The position numbers were made by a program, and so were the translations under genes. From SIG452 sp045540295 (GTDB lineage Bacteria; Bacillota; Clostridia; UMGS1840), in assembly GCA_045540295.1 (NCBI GenBank), contig JAZQGY010000029.1, positions 122,290 to 186,289 of the forward strand: a DNA stretch of 64,000 nucleotides. Direction: 5' to 3'. Numbering within the stretch: position 1 is the stretch's first letter; the number at the start of each line of letters is the position of its first letter. Positions 25,430 through 33,472 of this stretch are shown piece after piece. The notes beneath the pieces were generated by a model. That model did not search any database. It was not told the DNA's origin and saw nothing but the letters and a program-made list of their open reading frames with translations.

Positions 25430-25863
25430 ATGAAAAAGAAAATCATAATATTGTTAGTTGTTGTGATAGTAGTTTTTTCAGCTTTATTTACTTATCTTTA
25501 TAAATACGCTGGTAGTATGGTTTCACAGGATGTGAAAAATGTTGATAGTAAGTAATAGCAACATATCCTTATGACATAAATAAAATTATTGTAGAAGATA
25601 AGAATGAAATTAGCAAAATATTCAACATATTGTTGCAGACAACCGATATTATTAATGACAGACATCCGTCACATTTGGAGTCTATGCAACATGATCCCAA
25701 ATTTATAATAGATATTAAATATAATAATGGGAAGACAGACAATCTTTTTGCATCACCACACACAAATTATATTGGCAGGTTTTTAAATAGTAAAGGGAGT
25801 TCGGGAGATCCTGGTTACAGAACCGGCAAAAATCAAATGATATGGGATTATGTTTTAAATTGA
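25430..25863 (+). pseudogene. Frameshifted small membrane-anchored protein
   Basis: ATG 25430 (AAAGGG upstream) begins a 41-residue peptide with a clear membrane anchor (KKKIIILLVVVIVVFSALFTYLY) that stops at TAA 25553-25555. Another frame is open from about 25552 to 25863 without its own good start and continues as a sensible globular domain (TYPYDINKIIVEDKNEISKI, later GYRTGKNQMIWDYVLN). One base lost or two gained near 25545-25555 would join them into about 144 residues. I do not recognise the family. A sequencing error or two separate peptides cannot be excluded. Confidence 0.6.
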
Positions 25864-25936
25864 TTTATAGTTCTAACTTAACACGAACTGTTAAACGATA
25901 TTGTATCTGAAAATGAAAGATACAGGAGGAGATAAA

Positions 25937-27229
25937 ATGGTTATCAAACAAAAACTTTACGAGGCCATAGACAAAGATAAAGAACAGATTATTGCTATCG
26001 CAGAAGAAATTCTGAAAAATCCGGAGTTAGGTTATTTTGAAGAAAAAACTTCTGCTCTGGTTCGTAAAACCTTTGATGATTTGGAAATTACATATGAATA
26101 TCCGCTTGCTTTAACCGGAGTGAAGGCGACTCTTGATACCAAAAAAGAAGGCCCGAATATTTGTATCATCGGTGAAATGGATTCTTTGATTTGCAAAGGA
26201 CACCCTTATGAAGGGGCGAACGGCGAAGCACACGCCTGCGGACATCATGCACAGGTGGCAGCAATGCTTGGCGCTGCAATTGGGCTGAAGAAAAGCGGTA
26301 TTTTAGAAGATTTGTGCGGAAAAATTACTTTTATGGCGGTACCTGCAGAAGAATTTATTGATTTATCCTCTCGCAAAGCATTAAAAGAGCAGGGGAAAAT
26401 CAAATATTTCGGCGGAAAACAGCAGTTGGTATATGAAGGTGCATTCCGGGATGTGAATATTGTTATGATGATTCACGCCCAGACAGAAGCACCGGAAGCG
26501 AAATTCTATTCCAGAACCTCTAACTTAGGTTTTATGGCAAAAACTATTACATTCCGTGGAAAAGCAGCTCACGGAAGCCGTCCCGATGAAGGAGTAAATG
26601 CCTTAAATGCGGCAGCACTTGCAATTTTGGGAATTCATTCCAACCGAGATACCTTTACCGAAGAAGACCATATCCGGATTCATCCCATTATTACCAAAGG
26701 TGGCGATGTGGTGAATTCTGTTCCCGATGAAGTTTGCATTGAGACTTATGTAAGAGGAGCCACCTTTGATGCCATTCGAAAGGGAAGCGAAGCGGTGAAC
26801 CGTGCGGTGCAGGGGGCATCTCAAATGATTGGCACTACTGTAACGATTGATGATATGCTTGGCTTTTTACCTTTAAAAGAATGTGATGCCGTTAACGATG
26901 TGATGGATGAAGTTGTGAAGGATGTATTAGGAGACAACGTCTTGGTACACAATGTACCCGCTGTAGGTTCTTCCGATATAGGAGATATCAGCAGCATAAT
27001 TCCCACGGTTCAGCCATCCGTTGGCGGATTTTCCGGTGCTATTCATTCCAAAGACTTTTTGGTATCCAATCCTGAGATTGCATACATCGGCGCAGCAAAA
27101 ATTTTGGCGGCAACAACTTTTGATTTATTGAAGGATGATGCCCAAGTTGCAAAAAAAGTAATCAAAAATTTTAAACCTTTATTTACACAGGTTGAATACT
27201 TAGCATATTTGAAACGTGGCGTAATCTAA
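25937..27229 (+). CDS. M20-family amidohydrolase (peptidase D / aminoacylase type)
   Basis: The 430-residue M20/IAA-amino-acid-hydrolase-like enzyme cleaves N-acyl amino acids or small peptides. Metal-site motifs are IIGEMDSL, the HACGHHAQVAAMLGA segment and VPAEEF; the dimerisation lid begins GKAAHGSRPDEGVNALNAAA. The start is ATG 25937, 6 nt after AGGAGGA (25924-25930), not the earlier in-frame ATG at 25901. It has its own terminator. The substrate is not readable from the sequence. Confidence 0.9.
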   Translation: MVIKQKLYEAIDKDKEQIIAIAEEILKNPELGYFEEKTSALVRKTFDDLEITYEYPLALTGVKATLDTKKEGPNICIIGEMDSLICKGHPYEGANGEAHACGHHAQVAAMLGAAIGLKKSGILEDLCGKITFMAVPAEEFIDLSSRKALKEQGKIKYFGGKQQLVYEGAFRDVNIVMMIHAQTEAPEAKFYSRTSNLGFMAKTITFRGKAAHGSRPDEGVNALNAAALAILGIHSNRDTFTEEDHIRIHPIITKGGDVVNSVPDEVCIETYVRGATFDAIRKGSEAVNRAVQGASQMIGTTVTIDDMLGFLPLKECDAVNDVMDEVVKDVLGDNVLVHNVPAVGSSDIGDISSIIPTVQPSVGGFSGAIHSKDFLVSNPEIAYIGAAKILAATTFDLLKDDAQVAKKVIKNFKPLFTQVEYLAYLKRGVI

Positions 27230-27238
27230 ATAAGAAGG

Positions 27239-27275
27239 GCGGATTGTTAAAAAATAATGTTACAATCCGCTTTTT
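27239..27275 (+). terminator. Terminator after the M20 amidohydrolase gene
   Basis: GCGGATTGT (27239-27247) pairs with ACAATCCGC (27262-27270), followed by TTTTT. Confidence 0.88.
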
Positions 27276-27297
27276 ATTTTTAAAATTAGAAAATCTA

Positions 27298-27326
27298 TTG
27301 ACAAATTTTGTCGGTAGGTGTATGAT
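27298..27326 (+). promoter_or_regulatory. Promoter of the THF-riboswitch folT-folC transcript
   Basis: TTGACA (27298-27303), 17 bp, TATGAT (27321-27326). The predicted start near 27333 would put an 8-bp hairpin (TTGGAATC A GATTCCAA, 27335-27351) at the extreme 5' end of the RNA. Confidence 0.75.
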
Positions 27327-27355
27327 TATAGTCGTTGGAATCAGATTCCAAAATA

Positions 27356-27515
27356 AGCAGAGTAGGAAATAATGCGTTAAGTGAAAAGAGAACGGGAAGT
27401 TGTCTCTTTTACGAAAGATTGAAAAGGTGCGGGGTATCAAAAGATACCAAAAGATACCAAAAGATGCCAAACGGTACTAAAACAATCTGCGATATTATTT
27501 CCGCATTCCGTTGCT
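27356..27515 (+). ncRNA. Tetrahydrofolate (folT-type) riboswitch aptamer with enlarged P4
   Basis: All core elements of the THF-I aptamer can be placed. P1 is AGCA/TGCT (27356-27359, 27512-27515), followed by GAGTAG (27360-27365). P2 is GAAATAAT/ATTATTTC (27366-27373, 27494-27501). The conserved GCGTTAAGTG is at 27374-27383. P3 is AAAAGAGA/TCTCTTTT (27384-27391, 27403-27410) with a GGGAAGT loop, then ACGAA. P4 is AGATTG/CAATCT (27416-27421, 27483-27488). The L3-J2/1 pseudoknot is GGAA/TTCC (27395-27398, 27506-27509). P4 carries a 61-nt insertion with GGTATC and repeated GATACC/GATGCC units, so the aptamer is about 160 nt against the usual 90-100. It precedes a folate transporter gene, the classic target. 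Confidence 0.87.
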
Positions 27516-27596
27516 ACAAAAGAATACACAGACCGTTTCCTTTTTTTGTGTGATTCGGCGATTTGCGTCCTTTTTGTAGTGTGGTACAAGAAAGGA
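27513..27596 (+). promoter_or_regulatory. Riboswitch expression platform: SD-sequestering stem and antisequestor
   Basis: TCCTTTTTGTA (27568-27578) can pair with TACAAGAAAGGA (27585-27596), hiding the Shine-Dalgarno AAAGGA that serves ATG 27604. The same arm (27570-27579) can instead pair with CTACAAAAG (27514-27522), which begins in the 3' strand of P1. Ligand-stabilised P1 would then favour SD occlusion, a translational OFF switch. This mechanism is inferred from base pairing. Confidence 0.65.
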
Positions 27597-27603
27597 TTTT
27601 TTT

Positions 27604-29373
27604 ATGTCTGAAAAAAGAAATTTAAAAAAACTGGTTTATCTGGCATTTTTGGTTGCCTTAAACATTGTGCTGGTGCGATTACTTTCGCTTCAGCTGACTC
27701 CGGTATTCCGACTGGATTTCGGCTTTGTTCCCATTTCTTTGGCAGGGGCGATGTTCGGCCCTGTATGGGGGGGAGTTGCAGGTGGACTTTCGGATATTGC
27801 CGGGATGTTGTTTAACAGTAAAGGGATGGCATTTTTCTTCGGTTGGACCTTGAATGCAATTTTACACGGTGTGTTTTACGGATTGTTTCTTCATAAAAAA
27901 GAGAAAACACTTTTGAGGGTTTCTCTTTGCGTTGTAATCAAAGGAATTGTGATTGACTTGGTTTTAGGAAGCATTTGGGGAGCTATGTTCCGAGGTGGAA
28001 TGCACTTGATTGGCTTTGTAATCTGGGAACGTTTGCTTCAATGCCTGATTAAAATTCCTGTAGAAATTGCGATTGGATATTTTTTGCTTCGGGCGTTATC
28101 TAGTCATATTAAGGAGTTGCATCAACCCTCCAAGCAGGAATTTGTGCGATATGCCAATAGCTTTCAAACCGTGATTAACTTAGGGCTTGAACGGATTTTA
28201 AAGCTTTTGGAATGTGTGGGGAATCCGCAGAATCAGCTTTCGGTGATTCATGTTGCAGGAACCAACGGCAAAGGCTCCGTTTGTGCTTTTTTGCAAACGA
28301 TGTTAACGAAATCCGGCAAGAAAACCGGTAAGTTTATTTCTCCAAATATGCTTCGTGTTAATGAAAGAATCTCTGTTGACGGTGTTGAAATTTCCGATGC
28401 GGATTTAGAACGGCTTCTTATGAAAATAGAAAGTCATCTTCCGGAGGTTAAGGAAGCAACGGGGGAAATCCCATCTCAGTTTGAGGTGTGGACTGCGGTT
28501 GCGTTTTGCTATTTTTTAGAACAAAACTGTGACGTGGTAGTTTTGGAAACAGGTTTGGGTGGTCGGTTTGATGCTACCAACGTAGTGAAAAAACCGCTTG
28601 CTACCGTAATTACGAAAATCGCTATTGACCATGTTGCTTATTTAGGTAATACGATTGATAAAATTGCCTACGAAAAAGCCGGGATTATTAAAGAGGGAGT
28701 TCCATTGATTACACTTGCTCAGGATGAAGCAGCGATGACTGTCTTAAGGAATGTGGCGCAAGAAAAAAATGCTCCTCTATATGTTACAAAAGTTCCGATT
28801 GTGGGTGAGCCAAAAGCACATCACGAAATATTTTCTTATGGGCAATTAACAGATCTTGTTTGTGGGATTTCCGGTTATCATCAAATTGAAAATGCTTCTT
28901 TGGCGGTGGAAACGGCACTCTATTTAAATCTTAGTGAAAACAATATTCGAGAAGGTTTGAAAGAAGCCCGTCATATCGGTAGATTGGAGTTGGTGGAGGA
29001 GCGGATTCTGTTTGACGGTGCTCATAACTTAAACGGGATGCTGGCACTGAAAAAAAGCTTGGACCGATATTATCCGAATGTCGAAAAAATATTTGTATCT
29101 GCATTTATGAAAGATAAAGATATTTTGAAAAGTTTATCCGTATTTTCAGGCGAAATTTTTTATTTTACTTCGGTAAGCAACAATGAACGTAGTGAAACGC
29201 CTGAAAACCTATGCAAAATCGGAGCAGAAAGCGGTGTTTTCGGAACTGCCTTTTCAGACTTGAAGTCTGCAATTTCAGCTGCAAAAAATACCGAAAAATT
29301 GATTGTAGTATGCGGTTCCTTATACCTCTATCAGGATTTGCACAAAATTATTGAAAAAAACAGAAAAAATTAA
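27604..29373 (+). CDS. FolT-FolC fusion: ECF folate transporter S-component joined to folylpolyglutamate synthase
   Basis: This is one 589-residue reading frame. Residues 1 to about 175 are a six-helix ECF S-component (GPVWGGVAGGLSDIAGMLF, FFFGWTLNAILHG). From about 180 it is FolC/dihydrofolate synthase, with P-loop VAGTNGKGSVCAF, GLGGRFDATN, ITKIAIDHVAYLG and the C-terminal FDGAHNLNGM. FolC adds glutamates to folates, trapping them in the cytoplasm, so the fusion links uptake at the membrane to retention. The THF riboswitch upstream supports folate as substrate. No stop or internal RBS separates the parts. The shared ECF energising subunits are not in the window. A terminator follows. Confidence 0.9.
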   Translation: MSEKRNLKKLVYLAFLVALNIVLVRLLSLQLTPVFRLDFGFVPISLAGAMFGPVWGGVAGGLSDIAGMLFNSKGMAFFFGWTLNAILHGVFYGLFLHKKEKTLLRVSLCVVIKGIVIDLVLGSIWGAMFRGGMHLIGFVIWERLLQCLIKIPVEIAIGYFLLRALSSHIKELHQPSKQEFVRYANSFQTVINLGLERILKLLECVGNPQNQLSVIHVAGTNGKGSVCAFLQTMLTKSGKKTGKFISPNMLRVNERISVDGVEISDADLERLLMKIESHLPEVKEATGEIPSQFEVWTAVAFCYFLEQNCDVVVLETGLGGRFDATNVVKKPLATVITKIAIDHVAYLGNTIDKIAYEKAGIIKEGVPLITLAQDEAAMTVLRNVAQEKNAPLYVTKVPIVGEPKAHHEIFSYGQLTDLVCGISGYHQIENASLAVETALYLNLSENNIREGLKEARHIGRLELVEERILFDGAHNLNGMLALKKSLDRYYPNVEKIFVSAFMKDKDILKSLSVFSGEIFYFTSVSNNERSETPENLCKIGAESGVFGTAFSDLKSAISAAKNTEKLIVVCGSLYLYQDLHKIIEKNRKN

Positions 29374-29377
29374 CAGG

Positions 29378-29415
29378 AAATTCGTGGAAAACACTTGCTT
29401 TTTCCACGAATTTTT
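29378..29415 (+). terminator. Terminator after folT-folC, with the smc -35 box in its loop
   Basis: A 13-bp perfect stem (29378-29390 with 29401-29413), 10-nt loop (29391-29400), then T5. Confidence 0.9.
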
Positions 29416-29423
29416 GTTATAAT
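29395..29423 (+). promoter_or_regulatory. smc promoter overlapping the folC terminator
   Basis: TTGCTT (29395-29400, in the terminator loop), 17 bp, TATAAT (29418-29423). Confidence 0.65.
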
Positions 29424-29482
29424 AAAATGATTCAATTTATCTATGTTTTGCTAGATATTATCAGAAAAGGAAAAACCTTGGT

Positions 29483-32400
29483 ATGTACTTAAAAACCATT
29501 GAGCTAAATGGCTTCAAATCTTTTCCCGATAAAACTGTATTAGACTTTACAGAGGGCGTAACCACCATTGTTGGTCCCAATGGCAGCGGAAAGAGCAATA
29601 TTTCCGATGCAATCCGTTGGGTGCTGGGGGAGTCCCGTGCAAAGTCTCTTCGTGGTGGCAATATGCAGGATGTTATTTTTTCCGGTACGGCCAGAAGAAA
29701 GCCTATGAACTATGCTGAGGTTTCTGTAACTATTGATAATTCCGATCACGCATTACAAATTGATTTTGATGAAGTAATGGTAACCCGTCGTGTTTACCGT
29801 TCCGGTGAAGGGGAATACTTTATAAACAAATCTCCCTGCCGAATGAAGGATATTAACGAACTGTTTATGGATACGGGTCTTGGACGTGACGGGTATTCCA
29901 TTGTCGGGCAGGGAAAAATTGATGAAATCATTTCCGGTAAACCCCAGGATCGGAGAAACTTCTTTGAAGAAGCTGCAGGCATTTCCAAATACCGTCACAA
30001 AAAAGATGAAGCGGAACGGAAGCTGAGCCAAACGAATGACAATCTTCTCCGTCTGAATGATATTTTGGCTGAATTGGAGCAGCGTCTTCCCGGTTTGGAA
30101 AAGTCCTCCAGAAAGGCTGCAGCATACCTGGAGTTAAAAGATGAACTTCGAATTTTAGAAATTCGGTATTGGTGTCGCCATCTAAAGAAGTATCGGGAAT
30201 TGCTTTTTGAGCTTGACTCCAAAAAAGAAAAACTGACCGCTGATATGGATACGGCAAACAAACGGATTGAACAACTGGATCAGCAAGCCTTACAACTCAG
30301 TCAAAAGCGTCGGGAAGCCGATCTGTTAACCGAAGAATTTCATAAAAAAGAAAAAGATTTTGAATATAATATTGCAGCATTTGAAAACCAGATTAATTTA
30401 TATCAGGTGGAAATTGAGCGAAACATTCGTGATATTGAACGTTTGAGTAATGAAACAGAAACCGATAAAATGCGTCTGAACCGTTACGAGGCGTTAATTT
30501 CCGATCGCGAAGAAAAAATTAATCAGTTAAAAGAAAATCGTCAGAATATTGAAACTGAAATGCAAGCATTTTCCCATCTTCAGAAAGAAATTGACAGTCT
30601 TTATCAAGAGGTGGCAGAACTGCAGAGCCGTTTGGAAGAAAGCCGTTTACAACGTTCGGAATTAACTGTTGAGCGAAATACCAAACAGGGTAAGGTGATG
30701 TATCTTACCGAAATGGAAAAGAACTACGAAGGTTACCAAAAAAGCGTGAAAGAAATTTTTGCTGCTTCCAAAAACGGGCTGTTAAGGAATGTTATGCTGT
30801 ACGGTACGTTGGCAGACATTATTAAGGCGGATAAAAAAACAGCGTTGGCGTTCGATGCTGTTTTAGGAAATTCCTTGCAGAACATTGTTGTGGAAGATGA
30901 AAAAGATGCGAAAGAGGCAATTGATTACTTAAAAAAACACGAGCTCGGACGAGTTACCTTCCTGCCCGTTAAAACTGTGAAGGAACGGGAATATGACTTT
31001 GGAGATGCTTTATATGAAAACGGTGTGGTGGGTAAGGCAACTGAGTTGGTGTCCTACCAATCCAAATTCAAGGGAATCGTGTCCGGCCTTTTGGGAAAAA
31101 CCCTTGTGGTAGACAATTATCAGGCAGCAGCCTCCATTGCCAGAAAATACCGTCACAGTTTCCGTATTGTAACCTTAAGCGGAGAAGTTTTTAATGCAGG
31201 CGGTTCCATTGTGGGCGGTCAGATATTAAAATCTGTAGGTTTTTTGTCCAAAAATGCGGATATCGAAGAATTGAAAACCGAAATCAAACAGATTGATAAA
31301 ACATTACTTGCTAAGATACAGGAAGAAACAGATTTAGCGTATTCCATTGATTCTAAAAAGCTTCAGGCAGAAACATTGTCGGAAGGACTTTCAGAATTAA
31401 ATCAGAAAAAAGCATATCTTTCTTTTATCGAACAGGGAATTCATGATGAAATTGAACATCAGAAAACTGTTCTTTCAGAAAAGGAAGAATATGAGATTCA
31501 TCTTCAAAATAAGACGAAGGAATCGCAAGGCTTGATTCAGCGTAATGAAGCCTTGGCGGAAGATATTGAATTTAAGCAGGAGCAAATCAAACAGGAGAAA
31601 CAGTATCTGAAAGATACGTTAGCAGAGCTGGAAGCAGTTCGGATACAAAAGGAATCCATCGATGAAACCTTTGTTGCTCAGCAGGATGCACAAAAACAAG
31701 CCAGAGATGTACTGCTTGTGTTAGAGCAGGACTTGGCAAAATTAACCGTGAAAGTCGAAAAAATTCAAAATGATATCGAAGTGTATACCGAAAACCTGTG
31801 GGAGCAGTACGAACTGACATATTCCCAAGGGCTGGAGCTGGTATCTACTGAAGAAGGCGAACCGGAAAATGACCGCAAGCGCATAGGAGAATTAAAATCC
31901 AAAATTAAATCCTTGGGTGATGTCAATTTATCTTCTGTGGAAGAATACCGTGAAGTGCACGAACGCTATACTTTTATGAAAAAACAGGAAGATGACTTAA
32001 AAGGTGCTAAGGAAGAATTGGAAACCTTAATTTCTGATATGCTTTCCATTATGAAGACGGATTTCATTACTCAGTTTGATTTGATTCACGAGAATTTTAA
32101 AGAAACCTTCCAGGCTCTCTTTAACGGAGGGAACGCTTCTTTAAAATTAACCGAACCGGACAATGTATTGGAAAGCGGCATTGAAATTATCGTGCAGCCT
32201 CCCGGCAAGAAATTGGAAAGCATTTCGTTGCTTTCGGGTGGTGAAAAAGCCTTTACTGCAATTGCTTTACTGTTTTCCGTGTTGAGTTTAAAGCCGTTGC
32301 CATTTTGTGTTTTCGATGAAATTGAGGCAGCGTTGGATGAGGTAAACGTGTACCGTTTTGCAGAGTATATCAAAAGCTACAAGCATAAAACACAGTTTAT

Positions 32401-32524
32401 ACTGGTGTCTCACCGACGCGGCACTATGGAAAATGCTGATACTCTGTATGGTGTGACAATGCAGGAAAAAGGAGTTACCAAGCTGGTTGCTTTGAAAATG
32501 AAAGACGTTATTATGGATGATTAA
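29483..32524 (+). CDS. smc: Chromosome segregation ATPase SMC, short-armed
   Basis: SMC dimers organise and segregate chromosomes with ScpA and ScpB. The 1013-residue protein has the N-terminal head (Walker A VGPNGSGKSNISDAI), a coiled arm (about 165-415), a hinge (about 415-590; VMLYGTLADIIKADKKTALA), a return arm to about 860, and the C-terminal head with signature LLSGGEKAFTAIALLFS and Walker B FCVFDEIEAALDEVN. It is about 170 residues shorter than B. subtilis Smc (1186). Both heads and the hinge look complete, so the loss lies in both coiled arms. The usual rnc neighbour is absent upstream; ftsY follows 14 nt downstream. Confidence 0.95.
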   Translation: MYLKTIELNGFKSFPDKTVLDFTEGVTTIVGPNGSGKSNISDAIRWVLGESRAKSLRGGNMQDVIFSGTARRKPMNYAEVSVTIDNSDHALQIDFDEVMVTRRVYRSGEGEYFINKSPCRMKDINELFMDTGLGRDGYSIVGQGKIDEIISGKPQDRRNFFEEAAGISKYRHKKDEAERKLSQTNDNLLRLNDILAELEQRLPGLEKSSRKAAAYLELKDELRILEIRYWCRHLKKYRELLFELDSKKEKLTADMDTANKRIEQLDQQALQLSQKRREADLLTEEFHKKEKDFEYNIAAFENQINLYQVEIERNIRDIERLSNETETDKMRLNRYEALISDREEKINQLKENRQNIETEMQAFSHLQKEIDSLYQEVAELQSRLEESRLQRSELTVERNTKQGKVMYLTEMEKNYEGYQKSVKEIFAASKNGLLRNVMLYGTLADIIKADKKTALAFDAVLGNSLQNIVVEDEKDAKEAIDYLKKHELGRVTFLPVKTVKEREYDFGDALYENGVVGKATELVSYQSKFKGIVSGLLGKTLVVDNYQAAASIARKYRHSFRIVTLSGEVFNAGGSIVGGQILKSVGFLSKNADIEELKTEIKQIDKTLLAKIQEETDLAYSIDSKKLQAETLSEGLSELNQKKAYLSFIEQGIHDEIEHQKTVLSEKEEYEIHLQNKTKESQGLIQRNEALAEDIEFKQEQIKQEKQYLKDTLAELEAVRIQKESIDETFVAQQDAQKQARDVLLVLEQDLAKLTVKVEKIQNDIEVYTENLWEQYELTYSQGLELVSTEEGEPENDRKRIGELKSKIKSLGDVNLSSVEEYREVHERYTFMKKQEDDLKGAKEELETLISDMLSIMKTDFITQFDLIHENFKETFQALFNGGNASLKLTEPDNVLESGIEIIVQPPGKKLESISLLSGGEKAFTAIALLFSVLSLKPLPFCVFDEIEAALDEVNVYRFAEYIKSYKHKTQFILVSHRRGTMENADTLYGVTMQEKGVTKLVALKMKDVIMDD

Positions 32525-32538
32525 AGGAGAAAAAAACA

Positions 32539-33444
32539 ATGTTTTTTATTGATAAATTTAAGCGTGGCATTGAAAAAACCAAAAAAGCAATGTCCGAAGG
32601 GATTAATAATGTTTTCAAAATATTCAAACATATTGATGAAGAATTGTACGAAGAGTTGGAAGAAACTTTAATTTTATCTGATATTAGTGCGGAAAGCTCT
32701 GCTTTTATTATTGACGAATTAAGAAAACGGGTTAAAGATAAACGTTTAACAGAAGCAGAGGAAGTGAAACAGGAAATTAAAGTTATTATTTCCGAAATTC
32801 TTTCTCCTGACCATGCCTTGAAAAAAGAGAATAAACCTTACATTATGATTTTAGTGGGTGTTAACGGAGCAGGAAAAACCACTACTGCCGGCAAGCTGGC
32901 GCATCAGTTTTCCAAAGAGGGAAAATCCGTTATTTTAGCTGCAGCAGATACATTCCGTGCCGCAGCCACTGAGCAGTTGCAAGTATGGGCAGAGCGTAGC
33001 GGAGCAGACTTTTTCTGCGGTGAAGCTGAACAGGATCCCGCTTCCGTGATTTATCAGGCTGCAGAACATTTGAAAAAAACCGGTAAAGATGTTTTAATTT
33101 GTGATACCGCAGGAAGACTTCAAACCAAGAAAGGTCTGATGGACGAGTTGTCTAAAATGCACCGTATTTTAAAGCAGCAAACCGGTGCAGATTTCATTGA
33201 ATCTCTCTTGGTGGTTGAAGCAGCAACCGGACAAAATGCTCTTCTTCAGGCACAAAGCTTTTCTGAAGCTGCAGGTTTGACCGGTTTAATATTAACGAAG
33301 TTGGACGGAACTGCCAAAGGTGGTGTTATTATTCCGCTGGTGCAGAAAACGGGATTACCCGTTAAACTAATCGGGGTGGGAGAACAACTGGAAGATTTAA
33401 TGGATTTTGATCCTGTTTCCTATGCAGAAGAATTGTTTGATTAG
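32539..33444 (+). CDS. ftsY: Signal recognition particle receptor FtsY
   Basis: FtsY docks SRP-ribosome complexes at the membrane. The 301-residue protein is an NG-domain form with almost no acidic A-domain. GTPase motifs are G1 GVNGAGKTTTAGKLA, G2 DTFRAAA, G3 CDTAGRLQTKKGLMDEL, G4 TKLDGTAKGG and G5 GVGEQLEDL. One oddity: the usual DATTGQNA element reads EAATGQNA, a D-to-E change in a well-conserved position. RBS AAAGGAGA. It is in the smc-ftsY order common in Firmicutes. Confidence 0.96.
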   Translation: MFFIDKFKRGIEKTKKAMSEGINNVFKIFKHIDEELYEELEETLILSDISAESSAFIIDELRKRVKDKRLTEAEEVKQEIKVIISEILSPDHALKKENKPYIMILVGVNGAGKTTTAGKLAHQFSKEGKSVILAAADTFRAAATEQLQVWAERSGADFFCGEAEQDPASVIYQAAEHLKKTGKDVLICDTAGRLQTKKGLMDELSKMHRILKQQTGADFIESLLVVEAATGQNALLQAQSFSEAAGLTGLILTKLDGTAKGGVIIPLVQKTGLPVKLIGVGEQLEDLMDFDPVSYAEELFD

Positions 33445-33472
33445 TCGTTGTTTCATATCAAATGAGGAGTGA

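Noticed and set aside
27469..27547. AAACGGT/ACCGTTT plus the following T-run as a riboswitch terminator
   Set aside because: The 5' arm lies inside the P4 insertion, the loop is very long and CC interrupts the T-run; the SD-sequestering stem is a better platform.
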